Notes: generated by a model not told the origin, from the letters alone. Counted from the stretch's first letter, positions 18,591 to 27,275 are shown. The stretch is DNA of 64,000 nucleotides from Bog-756 sp963725275 (GCA_963725275.1 CAVRXS010000004.1:248001-312000), one strand, 5' to 3'. Program-made: numbers and translations.

Positions 18591-19110
18591 TCAGGCGAAC
18601 ACCTGGCCCCATCCGTGCCCGGCCGGGGCGAAGAACACGGTGGTCAGCCGCATCGAAGCGTGGAGCCACGCACCATCGACCCGCGCGTAGGTGTCGTCCT
18701 CGTACCCGCACATCCAGTACGCCGTGCCGTCGGGTCGGGTGCAGGGGGACAGAAGGTTCCAGCGCGCTCGAGGCCCGGTCCCCGTCGACCTCGATCCGAG
18801 GGCTCGTAAAGAGGTGTCGGGAGAACGACAGGGTCGGGGTACGAAGTCGTGCGGCGATGGCATCCCGACCCTGCACCGAACCCAGGCCGGGGCCTCCGTC
18901 CCAGATGCCGTCCTCGGTGAAGAGTGCGGCGACGGCGGTGGCGACCTCGGCCAACCGGTCGTCGTCGACCATACGCCCACGGGCGAAGCGTCCATCGACG
19001 AGGTCGCCGTAGCGGGCCTTGAGCTCGTGGATGGCGAGCACCGACTCGGAAGCATCGACGCGCCGCCGCAGTGCGGCGAGCTCCGTGGCGAGGTCCTCGA
19101 TGGTGGGCAC
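18591..19110 (-). CDS. SnoaL-like (NTF2-fold) protein, frame broken by one extra base
   Basis: From GTG 19110 (GGAGG upstream) the protein reads TIEDLATELAALRRRVDASESVLAIHELKARYGDLVDGR, a coiled lead-in plus helix typical of SnoaL_4 proteins. It then continues FTEDGIWDGGPGLGSVQGRDAIAARL and SRHLFTSPRIEVDGDRAS. At about 18766-18775 an extra base shifts the frame; the continuation ARWNLLSPCTRPDGTAYWMCGYEDDTYAR and HASMRLTTVFFAPAGHGWGQVFA then completes the fold and stops at 18591. The repaired length is about 172 aa. Such proteins act as small-molecule isomerases, cyclases or hydrolases; the substrate is unknown. It is downstream of the methyltransferase gene. Confidence 0.78.
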
Positions 19111-19153
19111 GTGGCCTCCTCGATCGGTCGGGTTCACGACGGAACGGCCACGG

Positions 19154-19777
19154 TCAACCAGCGGACGGGCGCACCGCCGCGGCACGCGTCAGATAGCTCC
19201 AGGCCTTCGGGCCGGCCCCGTAACCCTGGTCCAGCTGCTCGATCTCGAAGCCGGCTGAGGTGGCCAGCGCGACCGGGTCGCGGGTGAGGTGGCAGCCGTC
19301 GGCCAGCTTGCGCTGGAGGGGCTCGACGCGACGCTGGAACCGCACGACTTTCTCGTCCGGGGCAAGGCCGTGCTCGAGGAAGTGGAACCGCCCGCCCGGA
19401 CGGAGGACGCGCCGGATCTCAGCCAGTGCTTCCGCCGCCTCGGGGATGGTGCACAAAGAAAAGGTGCACAGCACACCGTCGCAGGTGGCATCGGCGAGCG
19501 GAATGGATTGGCCGTCGAGACCGATCCGTTCGACCGGGACGCTCGCCTGCCGGATGCGCGTACCAGCCATGCGGAACGCGGTGGGAGAGGGTTCGACCGC
19601 CAGTACGCGGTCGACTTCGGCGGGGTAGTGGGGCAGGTTGAAGCCCGAGCCGAACCCGATCTCGACGACGGTGCCGGACAGCCCGTCTGTTGTCTCGGCG
19701 CGCTTGGCGCGCAGGGCCTTGCTGCCACACGTGACCGCGACCAGACGCGGGACAACCTGTTCGCGGTAGAACGCCAC
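19154..19777 (-). CDS. Class I SAM-dependent methyltransferase
   Basis: A 207-aa methyltransferase of the UbiE/small-molecule type. Motif I is VVEIGFGSGFNLPHY, the acidic residue after strand 2 is in VLAVEPSP, the post-I region is GLDGQSIPLADATCDGVLCTFSLCTI, and motif III appears as VLRPGGRFHFLEHG. No membrane segment is seen. Start GTG 19777. It is followed on the same strand by the SnoaL-like gene, so the two may form one unit acting on a shared metabolite, which is inference. Confidence 0.85.
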   Translation of the reverse strand: MAFYREQVVPRLVAVTCGSKALRAKRAETTDGLSGTVVEIGFGSGFNLPHYPAEVDRVLAVEPSPTAFRMAGTRIRQASVPVERIGLDGQSIPLADATCDGVLCTFSLCTIPEAAEALAEIRRVLRPGGRFHFLEHGLAPDEKVVRFQRRVEPLQRKLADGCHLTRDPVALATSAGFEIEQLDQGYGAGPKAWSYLTRAAAVRPSAG

Positions 19778-19900
19778 TGAGGATGAGGCTACCGACGCAG
19801 GTCAGCGACGGCCATTGCAGACGGTCGGCCAGACAGTCTCGTCGCTCGCAGGAGAGGTCCGCAGCGCTCCGGCCACCACCAGGTCGCGGTGCGGGGTCGA

Positions 19901-19927
19901 TAGGCTGACGCCGTGCAGCGAGCATGA
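19901..19927 (+). promoter_or_regulatory. -10 element plus 4-codon leaderless mini-ORF coupled to DUF202 gene
   Basis: TAGGCT (19901-19906), then 6 nt, then GTG (19913) opening a 4-codon ORF GTG-CAG-CGA-GCA-TGA. Its stop overlaps the ATG of the DUF202 gene at 19924 (ATGA). The arrangement suggests leaderless entry of ribosomes followed by coupled re-initiation. Confidence 0.4.
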
Positions 19928-20295
19928 ACGCCGATCCCGAGGGTAACGCCCCTGAGACGGACGAGGTCGAGCCCGATGTGCGCTTCACCTACGCCAACGA
20001 GCGGACCTTCCTGGCCTGGAACCGCACCGCGCTGGCACTCATCGCCACCGGGATCGCCGCCACCCAGCTGCTTCCCGAGTTCCACCTCTCGGGAGGTCGC
20101 AAGATCCTCGGGCTTCCCATGATCGGGTTGGGCGCCCTGGTGGCCCTCACCAGCTTCACCCACTGGAAGGCCAACCAGCGGGCCATGCGGCGCGGTCAGC
20201 CGCTGCCGCGCTCGCCGATGCCGCTGGTGCTCTCGATCGGGATCGGCCTGGTCGCCGTCATCGCTGTCGTCCTCGCCGTCGTGGGCTCGAAGTAG
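19924..20295 (+). CDS. DUF202 (YidH-like) membrane protein 1
   Basis: A 123-aa protein with the DUF202 signature FTYANERTFLAWNRTALALIATGIAATQL, followed by two more hydrophobic helices (IGLGALVALTSFTHW and PLVLSIGIGLVAVIAVVLAVVG). Family members are small three-helix inner-membrane proteins of unknown function, often in pairs as here. ATG 19924 has no strong ribosome-binding site but overlaps a tiny upstream ORF. The next DUF202 gene starts 15 bp downstream. Confidence 0.85.
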   Translation: MNADPEGNAPETDEVEPDVRFTYANERTFLAWNRTALALIATGIAATQLLPEFHLSGGRKILGLPMIGLGALVALTSFTHWKANQRAMRRGQPLPRSPMPLVLSIGIGLVAVIAVVLAVVGSK

Positions 20296-20310
20296 CGGTA
20301 GGGAGCACCG

Positions 20311-20661
20311 ATGACGGCCGAGGGCGGTGATCTCAGCGGAGGACCGGGCATCGGGGACCCGGGCCTCGCGGGGGAGCGGACCGACCTGGCCTGGAACCGC
20401 TCCGGGCTCGCCGTGGTGGGGGTCGTCGCCATCCTGTTCCGAAGGCTCTGGCCACTCGAGGGAGTGCGCACCGCAGTGGCCCTCGGACTGGCCGCTGCGG
20501 GAGCCGTGACCTGGCTGGTCGGAATGCGCCTCTCCGCGCGGTCCGCGCGGGGACCGGTCCCTGCCGGTCGCTTCGGTGAACGCACGCTTCGGCTGGTCAC
20601 CGCCGGGACGGTGCTGCTGGCTGTCGCCGGGGTGGTGGTGAGCGTCGTGTTCCCGAGCTGA
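20311..20661 (+). CDS. DUF202 membrane protein 2
   Basis: A 116-aa protein with the related motif GLAGERTDLAWNRSGLAVVGVVAIL and two further helices (RTAVALGLAAAGAVTWLVG and RLVTAGTVLLAVAGVVVSVVF). It is the second half of a DUF202 pair. Its N-terminus is Gly-rich and lacks the aromatic FTYANE lead-in of its partner. ATG 20311 is preceded by GGTAGGGAGC. No function is known for the family. Confidence 0.82.
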   Translation: MTAEGGDLSGGPGIGDPGLAGERTDLAWNRSGLAVVGVVAILFRRLWPLEGVRTAVALGLAAAGAVTWLVGMRLSARSARGPVPAGRFGERTLRLVTAGTVLLAVAGVVVSVVFPS

Positions 20662-20674
20662 ACGCCCTGTCGGT

Positions 20675-21877
20675 TCAGGCCGCCTTTTCGAGAATGTGCA
20701 CGCCGCAGGCCGAGCCCAACCCGATGACGTGGGTCAGTGCGACCCGGGCACCGGCGATCTGACGTTCGCCCGCCTCACCCCGGAGATGGGTCGCGGCTTC
20801 CCAGACGTTGGCGATCCCGGTGGCGGCGATCGGGTGCCCTTTCGACTCGAGGCCGCCCGAGACGTTGACCGGCGTCTTGCCGTCGCGCCAGGTGGCTCCC
20901 GAATTGAAGAAGTCGACCGCTCCCCCCTGCTCGCAGAGCATGAGGTTGTCGTAGTGGACCAACTCGGCGGTGGCGAAGCAGTCGTGCAATTCGACCAGGT
21001 CGAGGTCGGAGGGTCCGACGCCCGCCTGTTCGTAGGCCTGGGTCGCGGCATTCCTGGTCAGGGTGTTGACGTCGGGCAGGACCTGGCAGGCCTCCTCCCA
21101 GGGGTCGGTGGTCAGGATCGAGGCGGAGATCTTGACCGCCCGCCTCTGCTGCTCCTTCGAGAGGGTCCGCAGCTTCGCCCCGCTCACCACGACGGCAGCC
21201 GCTGCGCCGTCGCAGTTGGCCGAGCACATTGGTCTGGTGTTGGGGTAGGCGATCATCACGTCGCCCATGATCTCCTCGAGGGTCATGCGCTTCGTGTACG
21301 CGGCCAGCGGGTTGAGCGTCGAGTGGGCGTGGTTCTTCTCGCTGATCTTTGCGAAGAGCTCGAAGCTGGTGCCGCCGTAGCGGTGGCCGTACTCCATGCC
21401 GATCTGTGCGAACACCCCGGGCATGATCTCGGTACCGATCCGTCCGTCGATCGGGAGCACCGCGCCGTACCGCCCGGAGGCGACGTACGTGTCCGAGTCC
21501 TGCTTGCGGGTCCCACCGGAGAGCAGGCCGGCCCCGGAGAGCTTCTCGACGCCGAAGGCGAGGCCCATGTCGGCCTCGCCCGACTTGACCGCCATGCACG
21601 CCACCCGAAGCGCGGTCGCCCCGGTCGCGCAGGCGTTGGCCACGTTGTAGACCGGGATGCCGGTCTGGCCGAGCTGCTTCTGGACCTGCTGGCCGATGCC
21701 GGCGTTGGCGGCCATCAGATTTCCTGCGCCGATCACACCCATGTCGCGCATGGTCACCCCGCCGTCGGCCAACGCGCCGAGGACGGCCTCGGAGGCCAAG
21801 TCGACCAGGTCCTGTTCGGGATGCTTGCCGAACTTGGTCATGTGGATCCCGAGGATCCACAGGTCGTCGGATGCCAT
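20675..21877 (-). CDS. Thiolase family protein (SCP2/lipid-transfer type)
   Basis: A 400-aa non-decarboxylating thiolase-like protein. Cys in NVANACATGATALRVA is the nucleophile position, and SGGLESKGHPIAATG and VELHDCFATAELVHYDN are typical of the SCP-x/acetyl-CoA acetyltransferase group found in actinobacterial sterol and lipid catabolism. ATG 21877 is chosen because GAGGAGG lies 7 nt upstream. It follows the DUF35 Zn-ribbon gene with 2 bp between them, the usual pairing in which the OB-fold protein forms a complex with the thiolase. It could catalyse side-chain thiolysis or an aldolase-type cleavage. Confidence 0.88.
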   Translation of the reverse strand: MASDDLWILGIHMTKFGKHPEQDLVDLASEAVLGALADGGVTMRDMGVIGAGNLMAANAGIGQQVQKQLGQTGIPVYNVANACATGATALRVACMAVKSGEADMGLAFGVEKLSGAGLLSGGTRKQDSDTYVASGRYGAVLPIDGRIGTEIMPGVFAQIGMEYGHRYGGTSFELFAKISEKNHAHSTLNPLAAYTKRMTLEEIMGDVMIAYPNTRPMCSANCDGAAAAVVVSGAKLRTLSKEQQRRAVKISASILTTDPWEEACQVLPDVNTLTRNAATQAYEQAGVGPSDLDLVELHDCFATAELVHYDNLMLCEQGGAVDFFNSGATWRDGKTPVNVSGGLESKGHPIAATGIANVWEAATHLRGEAGERQIAGARVALTHVIGLGSACGVHILEKAA

Positions 21878-21879
21878 TG

Positions 21880-22278
21880 TCACCCTCCTCGGGGTTCGTA
21901 TCCGAACCCGATCGCTTCGGTTCCTTCGCCGTCGGTGCCGATGACCTCGGTGGCGAGGCGGACCGGCATCCCGAGACTCACGTGCTCGGGGTCTGGCGCG
22001 ACATTGATGAGATTGGCACGCACGCTGGTGCCTCCGCAGTCGACGAGCGCCGCCACGTAGGGGACAGGCACCCCGGGAGCCGCGAACGAGACGATGGTGA
22101 ACGCCTTGACCTCGCCCTCGTCAGGGATCTCCACGGTGCGGAACTCCGTCAGCCCGCAGCTCGCACAGGCGTTGCGCCGGTCGAAGAACCGGGCGCCGCA
22201 CGAGGTGCACTCCTGGACCGCCAGGTGCGGGTGGTCACCCAGCACCAGGTAGTCGACCAGTGGGATCTGCTTGGCCAT
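21880..22278 (-). CDS. DUF35 Zn-ribbon/OB-fold acyl-CoA binding protein
   Basis: A 132-aa protein. The N-terminal rubredoxin-like Zn ribbon has Cys pairs in CTSCGARFFDRRNACASCG, followed by an OB fold (VKAFTIVSFA, VPYVAALVDCGG, VRLATEVI). DUF35 proteins partner with SCP2-type thiolases, and this gene immediately precedes one. Start ATG 22278. A palindrome of 8-bp arms lies 45-70 bp upstream. Confidence 0.88.
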   Translation of the reverse strand: MAKQIPLVDYLVLGDHPHLAVQECTSCGARFFDRRNACASCGLTEFRTVEIPDEGEVKAFTIVSFAAPGVPVPYVAALVDCGGTSVRANLINVAPDPEHVSLGMPVRLATEVIGTDGEGTEAIGFGYEPRGG

Positions 22279-22321
22279 CGTCCTGCTTCCGTCCTGTCCG
22301 TGCGGTTTGGTTGCGCCACCG

Positions 22322-22347
22322 TAGCGGTCTGACGATTCCGACCGCTA
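22322..22347. promoter_or_regulatory. 8-bp inverted repeat upstream of thiolase operon
   Basis: TAGCGGTC (22322-22329) and GACCGCTA (22340-22347), perfect arms with a 10-nt spacer. A minus-strand TACGGT overlaps the left edge and could be the -10 for the DUF35-thiolase genes, so this is a likely repressor operator. Confidence 0.45.
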
Positions 22348-22490
22348 GCTGGGGGTTGTCCAGGATACGCCCCACGGTCCCCGCGTCGTCCGGTCACGGC
22401 CCCGTTGAGCAGGACCGCACTGTCTTCTGCTCCCCCCTCCCGTCCGCATCCGTCAAGTGTCGGCGATGACTGTGCGGCGGGCACGGGCCG

Positions 22491-22496
22491 TAGACT
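22491..22496 (+). promoter_or_regulatory. -10 element for leaderless DUF2510 gene
   Basis: TAGACT with a 6-nt gap to ATG 22503 and no Shine-Dalgarno. The same TANNNT-N6-start geometry is seen elsewhere in the window. Confidence 0.4.
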
Positions 22497-22502
22497 GGAA
22501 GC

Positions 22503-22844
22503 ATGTACCAGGGCCGAGCAGGGTGGGTCGTCATCCTGGTCTTCGGCGCGACCTTTGCGATGCGGTATTTCTCCGCCCGGCGGCGCAGAGGGCCGCGGGG
22601 CCCTGCTGGATTCCCCGGGGCCGGGCGCTCGTTCACCGCCGGTCCCGGTGTAAGGCCGACCGACCCCAGCGCGACCGGGTCGGTGGTCGAGCCGACCTCC
22701 GCGTCGGGGACGGCGGCGGGGTGGTTCACCGACCCGTTCGTCCGGCACGAGCAGCGGTACTGGTCGGGCACGGCATGGACGGAGCACGTGGCCGATGCAG
22801 GTGTGCCGGGCACCGACCCCCCGCCGCCGCAGCGGGCCCGTTGA
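22503..22844 (+). CDS. DUF2510 domain-containing membrane protein
   Basis: A 113-aa protein with one N-terminal membrane helix (WVVILVFGATFAMRYF), an Arg/Gly/Pro-rich linker and a C-terminal DUF2510 module (GWFTDPFVRHEQRYWSGTAWTEHV). DUF2510 is a short actinobacterial domain of unknown function found on membrane proteins. Its stop overlaps the TTG start of cutA (TTGA), so the pair is probably translated together. Confidence 0.75.
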   Translation: MYQGRAGWVVILVFGATFAMRYFSARRRRGPRGPAGFPGAGRSFTAGPGVRPTDPSATGSVVEPTSASGTAAGWFTDPFVRHEQRYWSGTAWTEHVADAGVPGTDPPPPQRAR

Positions 22845-23152
22845 CCTTCGTCCAGATCCAGTTCTCCATCGACGATCCGGAGCGGGCGGACGGCATCGTG
22901 GCGGCGCTGTTGGCGTCGCGGCTGGTGGCCTGTGGCCAGCGGCTCGGACCCATGGTGAGCAACTACCGCTGGCGTGGCGCACTCGCACGCGCCGACGAGT
23001 GGCTGATCCTGCTCAAGACCCGCGCCGAGCTGGCCGGAGCGGTGGTCGATGCAGTCGTCGACGCGCATCCTTACGAGACGCCGGAGGTCCTCACTTTCGA
23101 GATCGCCGGCGGCGCGGCCGGGTACCTGGCCTGGATCGCCGAGTCCACCTGA
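22841..23152 (+). CDS. cutA: Divalent-cation tolerance protein CutA
   Basis: A 103-aa CutA1 protein, a trimeric ferredoxin-like fold implicated in copper and divalent metal tolerance. It matches the family closely: ADGIVAALLASRLVACGQ, SNYRWRGALARADEWLILLKTRAEL, and HPYETPEVLTFEIAGGAAGYLAWI. The TTG start at 22841 overlaps the preceding stop by 4 bp; no better start fits the family N-terminus. Confidence 0.87.
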   Translation: MTFVQIQFSIDDPERADGIVAALLASRLVACGQRLGPMVSNYRWRGALARADEWLILLKTRAELAGAVVDAVVDAHPYETPEVLTFEIAGGAAGYLAWIAEST

Positions 23153-23171
23153 GCGCTCCACGTCGTACGCG

Positions 23172-24677
23172 TCAGGCCTCGGTGGTCAGCGGCGCGGCGT
23201 CGAGGGCGCAGTACGCGGCCGTCCGTACCTCCGGAGGGGCCGCCGTACGGGTGCGATCCGGGTTGCGGATGCCGACGGCGGCGATCGCCCCGCCGACAAC
23301 GCAGAGGCCTGCGGCGATTCGGACGGCGGTCTGGAATCCGGCCGACAGGGTGGCGGGATCGAGATACCCGGACCCGGAGATCCCGGCCAGCGCAGGGAGC
23401 ACCGACACCGCGATGAGTCCGCCGATCCTCGCCACCGAGTTGTTGACCGCGGACGCGAGGCCCGAGTGCTCGTCGGGCACGGCTCCGAGGGCCGTCGCGG
23501 TCAGGGGGGCGACGGTGATCGCGAGGCCGAGGGCGAACACGAGCACCCCCGGGAGGACACCGCGGAGGTAGGAGGTGTCGGTGCTGAGCCGGCCGAGGAG
23601 GGCGAGCCCGGCACCCACCACCACCGGACCCACGCTCATCTGCAGGCGCGGACCGATCCGGGTGGCCAGACGGCCGGAACGGGCCGAGAGGAGGAGCATG
23701 ACCACGGTCAGGGGGAGGAGGGCGAGCCCGGATTCGAACGGTGAGTACCCGCCACTCACCTGGAGCTGGACCGGCAGCAGGAAGAGGCCACCGCCGAGGG
23801 CCGCGTAGACGATGAAGGTGACCACGTTGGTCACCGTGAACTGACGCACCCGGAAGACTGACAGCGGGAGCATGGGCGCAGGCGAGGCGCGCTCCACCCA
23901 CACGAACGCGACCGAGGCCGCGATGCCGATGACGAGCATGCTCAGCACAGCCGGGTCGCCCCACCCCCGCGCCGGTCCTTCGATGAGGCTGAACGTGATT
24001 CCGGCAAGGGCGAGGGTGCCGAGCACCGCCCCCAAGACGTCGACCGGTTGATCGGCGGTCGGGTCGCGTGACTCGGGGACATGACGAGCCGAGAGGTAGA
24101 GCACCAGAGCGCCGATGGGGACGTTGATGAGGAAGATCCAACGCCATGACGCGGCGGTGATGAGGTAGCCCCCGAGGAGCGGCCCCGCTGCCGTGGCCAC
24201 ACCCCCGAGCCCGGACCACGCCCCGATGGCCCGGCCACGGTCGTCCCTGTCGAACGACGCCTGCAGGATGGCCAGGCTGCCCGGGGTGAGGAGGGCGGCG
24301 CCCACACCCTGCAGGACCCGGGTCGCGATGAGCACGTCGGTATCGGGAGCGAGCGCGCACGCGGCCGAGGCGACGGCGAACCAGGTCGCACCGATGCTGA
24401 AGATGAGGCGTCGTCCGTAGCGGTCCCCGAGGGAGCCTCCGAGCAAGAGGAGCGCGGCCATGGCGAGCGTGTAGCCGGTGACCACCCACTGGAGGGTGCC
24501 GACCGCCGCATGGAACTGCCGGCCGATGGTGGGGAGGGCGATCCCGACGACGGTCGCGTCGATGGCGGCCATGCCCGAGCCGAGGACGGTGGCGACGATG
24601 ACCCAGCGGCCAGCCGGTGTGTCGAAGCGAAGCACGGGAATGCCCGACCCGTCAGCCGGCGTCCGTCGCGGATGCAA
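23172..24677 (-). CDS. MFS transporter, DHA2 (EmrB/QacA-type) multidrug efflux
   Basis: A 501-aa 14-helix major facilitator. Motif A appears as GGSLGDRYGRRLIF, the DHA2 helix-1 signature as GSGMAAIDATVVGIALPTI, and motif C as GPLLGGYLITAASWRWIFLINVPIG. It would export drugs or metabolites against the proton gradient. The start is uncertain: a TTG at 24677 gives the longest form, while GTG 24635 would start just before the conserved region. No regulator is adjacent. Confidence 0.9.
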   Translation of the reverse strand: MHPRRTPADGSGIPVLRFDTPAGRWVIVATVLGSGMAAIDATVVGIALPTIGRQFHAAVGTLQWVVTGYTLAMAALLLLGGSLGDRYGRRLIFSIGATWFAVASAACALAPDTDVLIATRVLQGVGAALLTPGSLAILQASFDRDDRGRAIGAWSGLGGVATAAGPLLGGYLITAASWRWIFLINVPIGALVLYLSARHVPESRDPTADQPVDVLGAVLGTLALAGITFSLIEGPARGWGDPAVLSMLVIGIAASVAFVWVERASPAPMLPLSVFRVRQFTVTNVVTFIVYAALGGGLFLLPVQLQVSGGYSPFESGLALLPLTVVMLLLSARSGRLATRIGPRLQMSVGPVVVGAGLALLGRLSTDTSYLRGVLPGVLVFALGLAITVAPLTATALGAVPDEHSGLASAVNNSVARIGGLIAVSVLPALAGISGSGYLDPATLSAGFQTAVRIAAGLCVVGGAIAAVGIRNPDRTRTAAPPEVRTAAYCALDAAPLTTEA

Positions 24678-24790
24678 GCCGGCACGCCGGGACCCCGATG
24701 TCCGCCGATACGCCTCCGAGGGACCGGTCGGTCGGGGTCACCGGTCCAGGGTACCGATGCGGGCCTGCGAAACCGCCGATCACGGTCCTG

Positions 24791-25447
24791 TCAGGTGAGC
24801 AGCAGGTAGGTGCTCTGGCCGATCAACCAGAGCCCGAGCCCGAACGAGACCCCGATGATCACCTGGTCGGTGTGGGTGTCGATCCACCTCCGGGTTCGGT
24901 CCAGGAAGGCCTGGGTCGGATCGGGCCGGAGCGCGGCGTAGATCTCCGTGGCCAGATAGGTCCCGCTCGCCAGCAGGCAGAAGGCGACCAGCGCGAGAGA
25001 GCTCTGCACGGAGGTCAGCTTTGCGTCCACGATGACGGCTACCCCGGCCGCCACCAGACCCCATGGCTGGACGAGCGGTCCGAGTGCCATGGCAAACCAT
25101 GGGGACATCTGGTCGATGCCCGTCTGCCACCTCGGAGGTTGCCTCGGTTTCTTCGGGAGGCTCATCCGCTGGCGCCGCCGTGCGGCGATGCCCACCAGCA
25201 CGACTCCGATCACCAGCTTGACTGCGAGCGCCGCCAGCGACGGCGCCGTGCTCGGTTGCGGCGGCTTGTTCCCGGTCACGAGGAGCGTTCCCGCGACCAC
25301 CACGGCCAGCGAGGCGAGCCAGCCGAAGATGAACGCGGCGCCCTTCACGACACCTCGGCGGGAGGCGAGCACGAGGATGAAGGCGGTCAGGGGGATCGGC
25401 TCGAGGGTGATGGCCAGTCCGATGAGCACGAGGTTGAGGACGATCAC
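24791..25447 (-). CDS. GAP family (Sap, lipid-addressing) membrane protein
   Basis: A 218-aa protein with about six hydrophobic helices (VLNLVLIGLAITLEPIPLTAFILVLAS, FIFGWLASLAVVVAGTLLV and others). The start is typical of the GAP/Sap family of actinobacteria, whose member in mycobacteria acts in export of glycolipids. GTG 25447 was chosen as the beginning of the first helix; the longer open frame upstream looks non-coding. No lipid synthesis genes are adjacent. Confidence 0.7.
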   Translation of the reverse strand: MIVLNLVLIGLAITLEPIPLTAFILVLASRRGVVKGAAFIFGWLASLAVVVAGTLLVTGNKPPQPSTAPSLAALAVKLVIGVVLVGIAARRRQRMSLPKKPRQPPRWQTGIDQMSPWFAMALGPLVQPWGLVAAGVAVIVDAKLTSVQSSLALVAFCLLASGTYLATEIYAALRPDPTQAFLDRTRRWIDTHTDQVIIGVSFGLGLWLIGQSTYLLLT

Positions 25448-25622
25448 CCGGCCCCCCGTGGCGACCGGTGCGCGTGGCTCATGCTCCGTCCTCGGTTCGG
25501 ACCCCTCCCGAGCGGAGCGTAGACCCGGGTCGGACCGGCGCGCAGAGACCCGGGTAGTCCTCGAGCGGGGCACCGGCACGAGAAGTAGCGTGGCCCGGTC
25601 ATCGATCCACGCGGAGGTCTGC

Positions 25623-26249
25623 ATGAACACTGGTGAGACGTGGACGTACATCCACCACGAGCGCGCGCAGATGGCCGACACGTGGGAGGGGCTCTCGAGC
25701 GAGCAATGGGCCTCACCGTCCTGGTGCGAGGGCTGGACCGTCCAGGACGTCGCCGGGCACGTCCTGGCTGCGGCCGAGCAGACGCCGCTCAATTTCTACA
25801 AGGAGATGCTCCAGGCCGGATTCCGGTTCAACGTGTTCGCGGACCGTGCGGCACGACGACTCGCAACCGTTGGCCCGGACGAGCTCGTACGGCGGCTTCG
25901 GGCCCGGACCACGACCACCAACCATCCACCTGCGCCGGTGATGGCGATGCTCGGCGAGATCGTGACCCACGGTGAGGACATCCGACGGCCACTCGGCCAG
26001 GAGCACCAGGCGCCGGAGGCCGCACTCGTGGCGGTGGCGGACAGCTGGAAGAAGTCGAACCTGCTGATCGGGGCCAAGCGACGGATCGACGGGGTCCGCC
26101 TGCAGGCCACCGACGCGGACTGGTCCTGGGGGGACGGTCCCGACGTGAGCGGCCCGATGGTCGCGCTGGTCCTCGCCATGGGGGGACGCAAGGGCGCGCA
26201 CGCTCAGCTCACGGGCGAAGGCGTGGCGGTGCTCGCCGCCCGTGCATAG
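25623..26249 (+). CDS. Maleylpyruvate isomerase family, mycothiol-dependent protein
   Basis: A 208-aa DinB-superfamily four-helix protein. WTYIHHERAQMADTWEGLSSEQWASPSWCEGWTVQDVAGHVLA is the MDMPI N-terminal signature, and GEIVTHGEDIRRPLG carries the second metal-binding His region. Members use mycothiol as cofactor or substrate, which points to an actinobacterial host. ATG 25623 follows CGGAGGTCTGC. The exact reaction is unknown; isomerase or mycothiol transferase are both possible. Confidence 0.85.
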   Translation: MNTGETWTYIHHERAQMADTWEGLSSEQWASPSWCEGWTVQDVAGHVLAAAEQTPLNFYKEMLQAGFRFNVFADRAARRLATVGPDELVRRLRARTTTTNHPPAPVMAMLGEIVTHGEDIRRPLGQEHQAPEAALVAVADSWKKSNLLIGAKRRIDGVRLQATDADWSWGDGPDVSGPMVALVLAMGGRKGAHAQLTGEGVAVLAARA

Positions 26250-26285
26250 CTGCGCTGCCGCGGCAGGCGGCGGTCCGGCGTCGGT

Positions 26286-27089
26286 TCAGTTGTTGAGCAG
26301 CCCTCCGAGGAGGCCACCCGGACCGCCGGACTTCTCGTCTTCGCGCTGCGGCAGGTACGGCGAAATGGCCTGAGCCAGCTGCGAGATCGGCATGGTCTGG
26401 AGCCAGACCATGCCGGGACCGGTCAGCGAGGCGAGGAAGAGCGTCTCTGCTCCGAAGAGCAGGTTCTTGATGCCCTTGACCATCTTGATCTCGAAGTTCA
26501 TGCCGGCGTCGAACAGACCGACATGGCCGGGAATGATCTGAAGGTTCTCACCGGCGGCCAGGTGGTACTCGACGAGCTCGCCGGACAGCTCGATCCACGC
26601 GGTGCCCTGGCCGGTCACCCGCTGGAGGATGAATCCGCTCCCCCCGAAGATCCCAGCCCCGAGCTTCTGCTGGAAGCCGATCGAGATGTTGACGTCGGCG
26701 GTGGCGGCAAGGAACCCGTGACGGTGGACGAGGTACTCCCGGTCGGGTGCGATGGCCACGGGTCGGATCTCGCCAGGCAACTTGGCAGCGAACGACACCG
26801 TCCCCGGACCGCCGGCGGTCTCGTACCGGGTGAGGAACAGCCCACCCCCTGCCACCGTCCGCTTCAGAGCCCCGAGGACCCCTTTGGACCCGGCACCCGC
26901 GGTTGACGTCGACATCTCGATCGATGACGACATCCAGGACACTTCGCCGCCGGGCGAGACCACGCTCTGGCCAGGTTGGAGGTCGACCTGGAGCACCGGC
27001 ATGACGGTGCCGAGGATGCGGTGGGTGACGCCGGAGGCCGAGTCGACCGCCGACGGGTCGTCCGGAGAAGGGGGCTGCGCATCGGCCAT
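26286..27089 (-). CDS. AIM24 family protein (TIGR00266)
   Basis: A 267-aa beta-rich protein with the TIGR00266/AIM24 pattern: VLQVDLQPGQSVVSPGGEVSWMSSSIEMST, VLGALKRTVAGGGLFLTRYE, GTVSFAAKLPGEIRPVAI, EYLVHRHGFLA, FQQKLGAGIFGGSGFILQRVTGQGTAWIEL. Biochemical function is unknown; yeast AIM24 affects mitochondrial inner-membrane organisation. The C-terminal tail ends GGPGGLLGGLL. ATG 27089 has AGGAG 7 nt upstream. It is divergent from the degV gene. Confidence 0.87.
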   Translation of the reverse strand: MADAQPPSPDDPSAVDSASGVTHRILGTVMPVLQVDLQPGQSVVSPGGEVSWMSSSIEMSTSTAGAGSKGVLGALKRTVAGGGLFLTRYETAGGPGTVSFAAKLPGEIRPVAIAPDREYLVHRHGFLAATADVNISIGFQQKLGAGIFGGSGFILQRVTGQGTAWIELSGELVEYHLAAGENLQIIPGHVGLFDAGMNFEIKMVKGIKNLLFGAETLFLASLTGPGMVWLQTMPISQLAQAISPYLPQREDEKSGGPGGLLGGLLNN

Positions 27090-27275
27090 CGGTCGCTCCT
27101 CTCGCCGTCGGTGGGCCCGAACGGAAGGCGACACCCAACGTACAAGGCGTGCCCGGCCCGGGACCGGATTCCCCGACCCACAGTGGCAAAGACGTGCCCG
27201 GGTGCGCGGTGAGATGCCAGACTTTTCATTGTCGTCGGTGCCCGCGTGGGCGGCCACAGTGAGGAGAGCGAATCC

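Noticed and set aside
18526..19185. 219-aa SnoaL-like protein ending inside the palindrome
   Set aside because: The tail after residue ~114 is out of frame; the family C-terminus lies in the next frame and stops at 18591.
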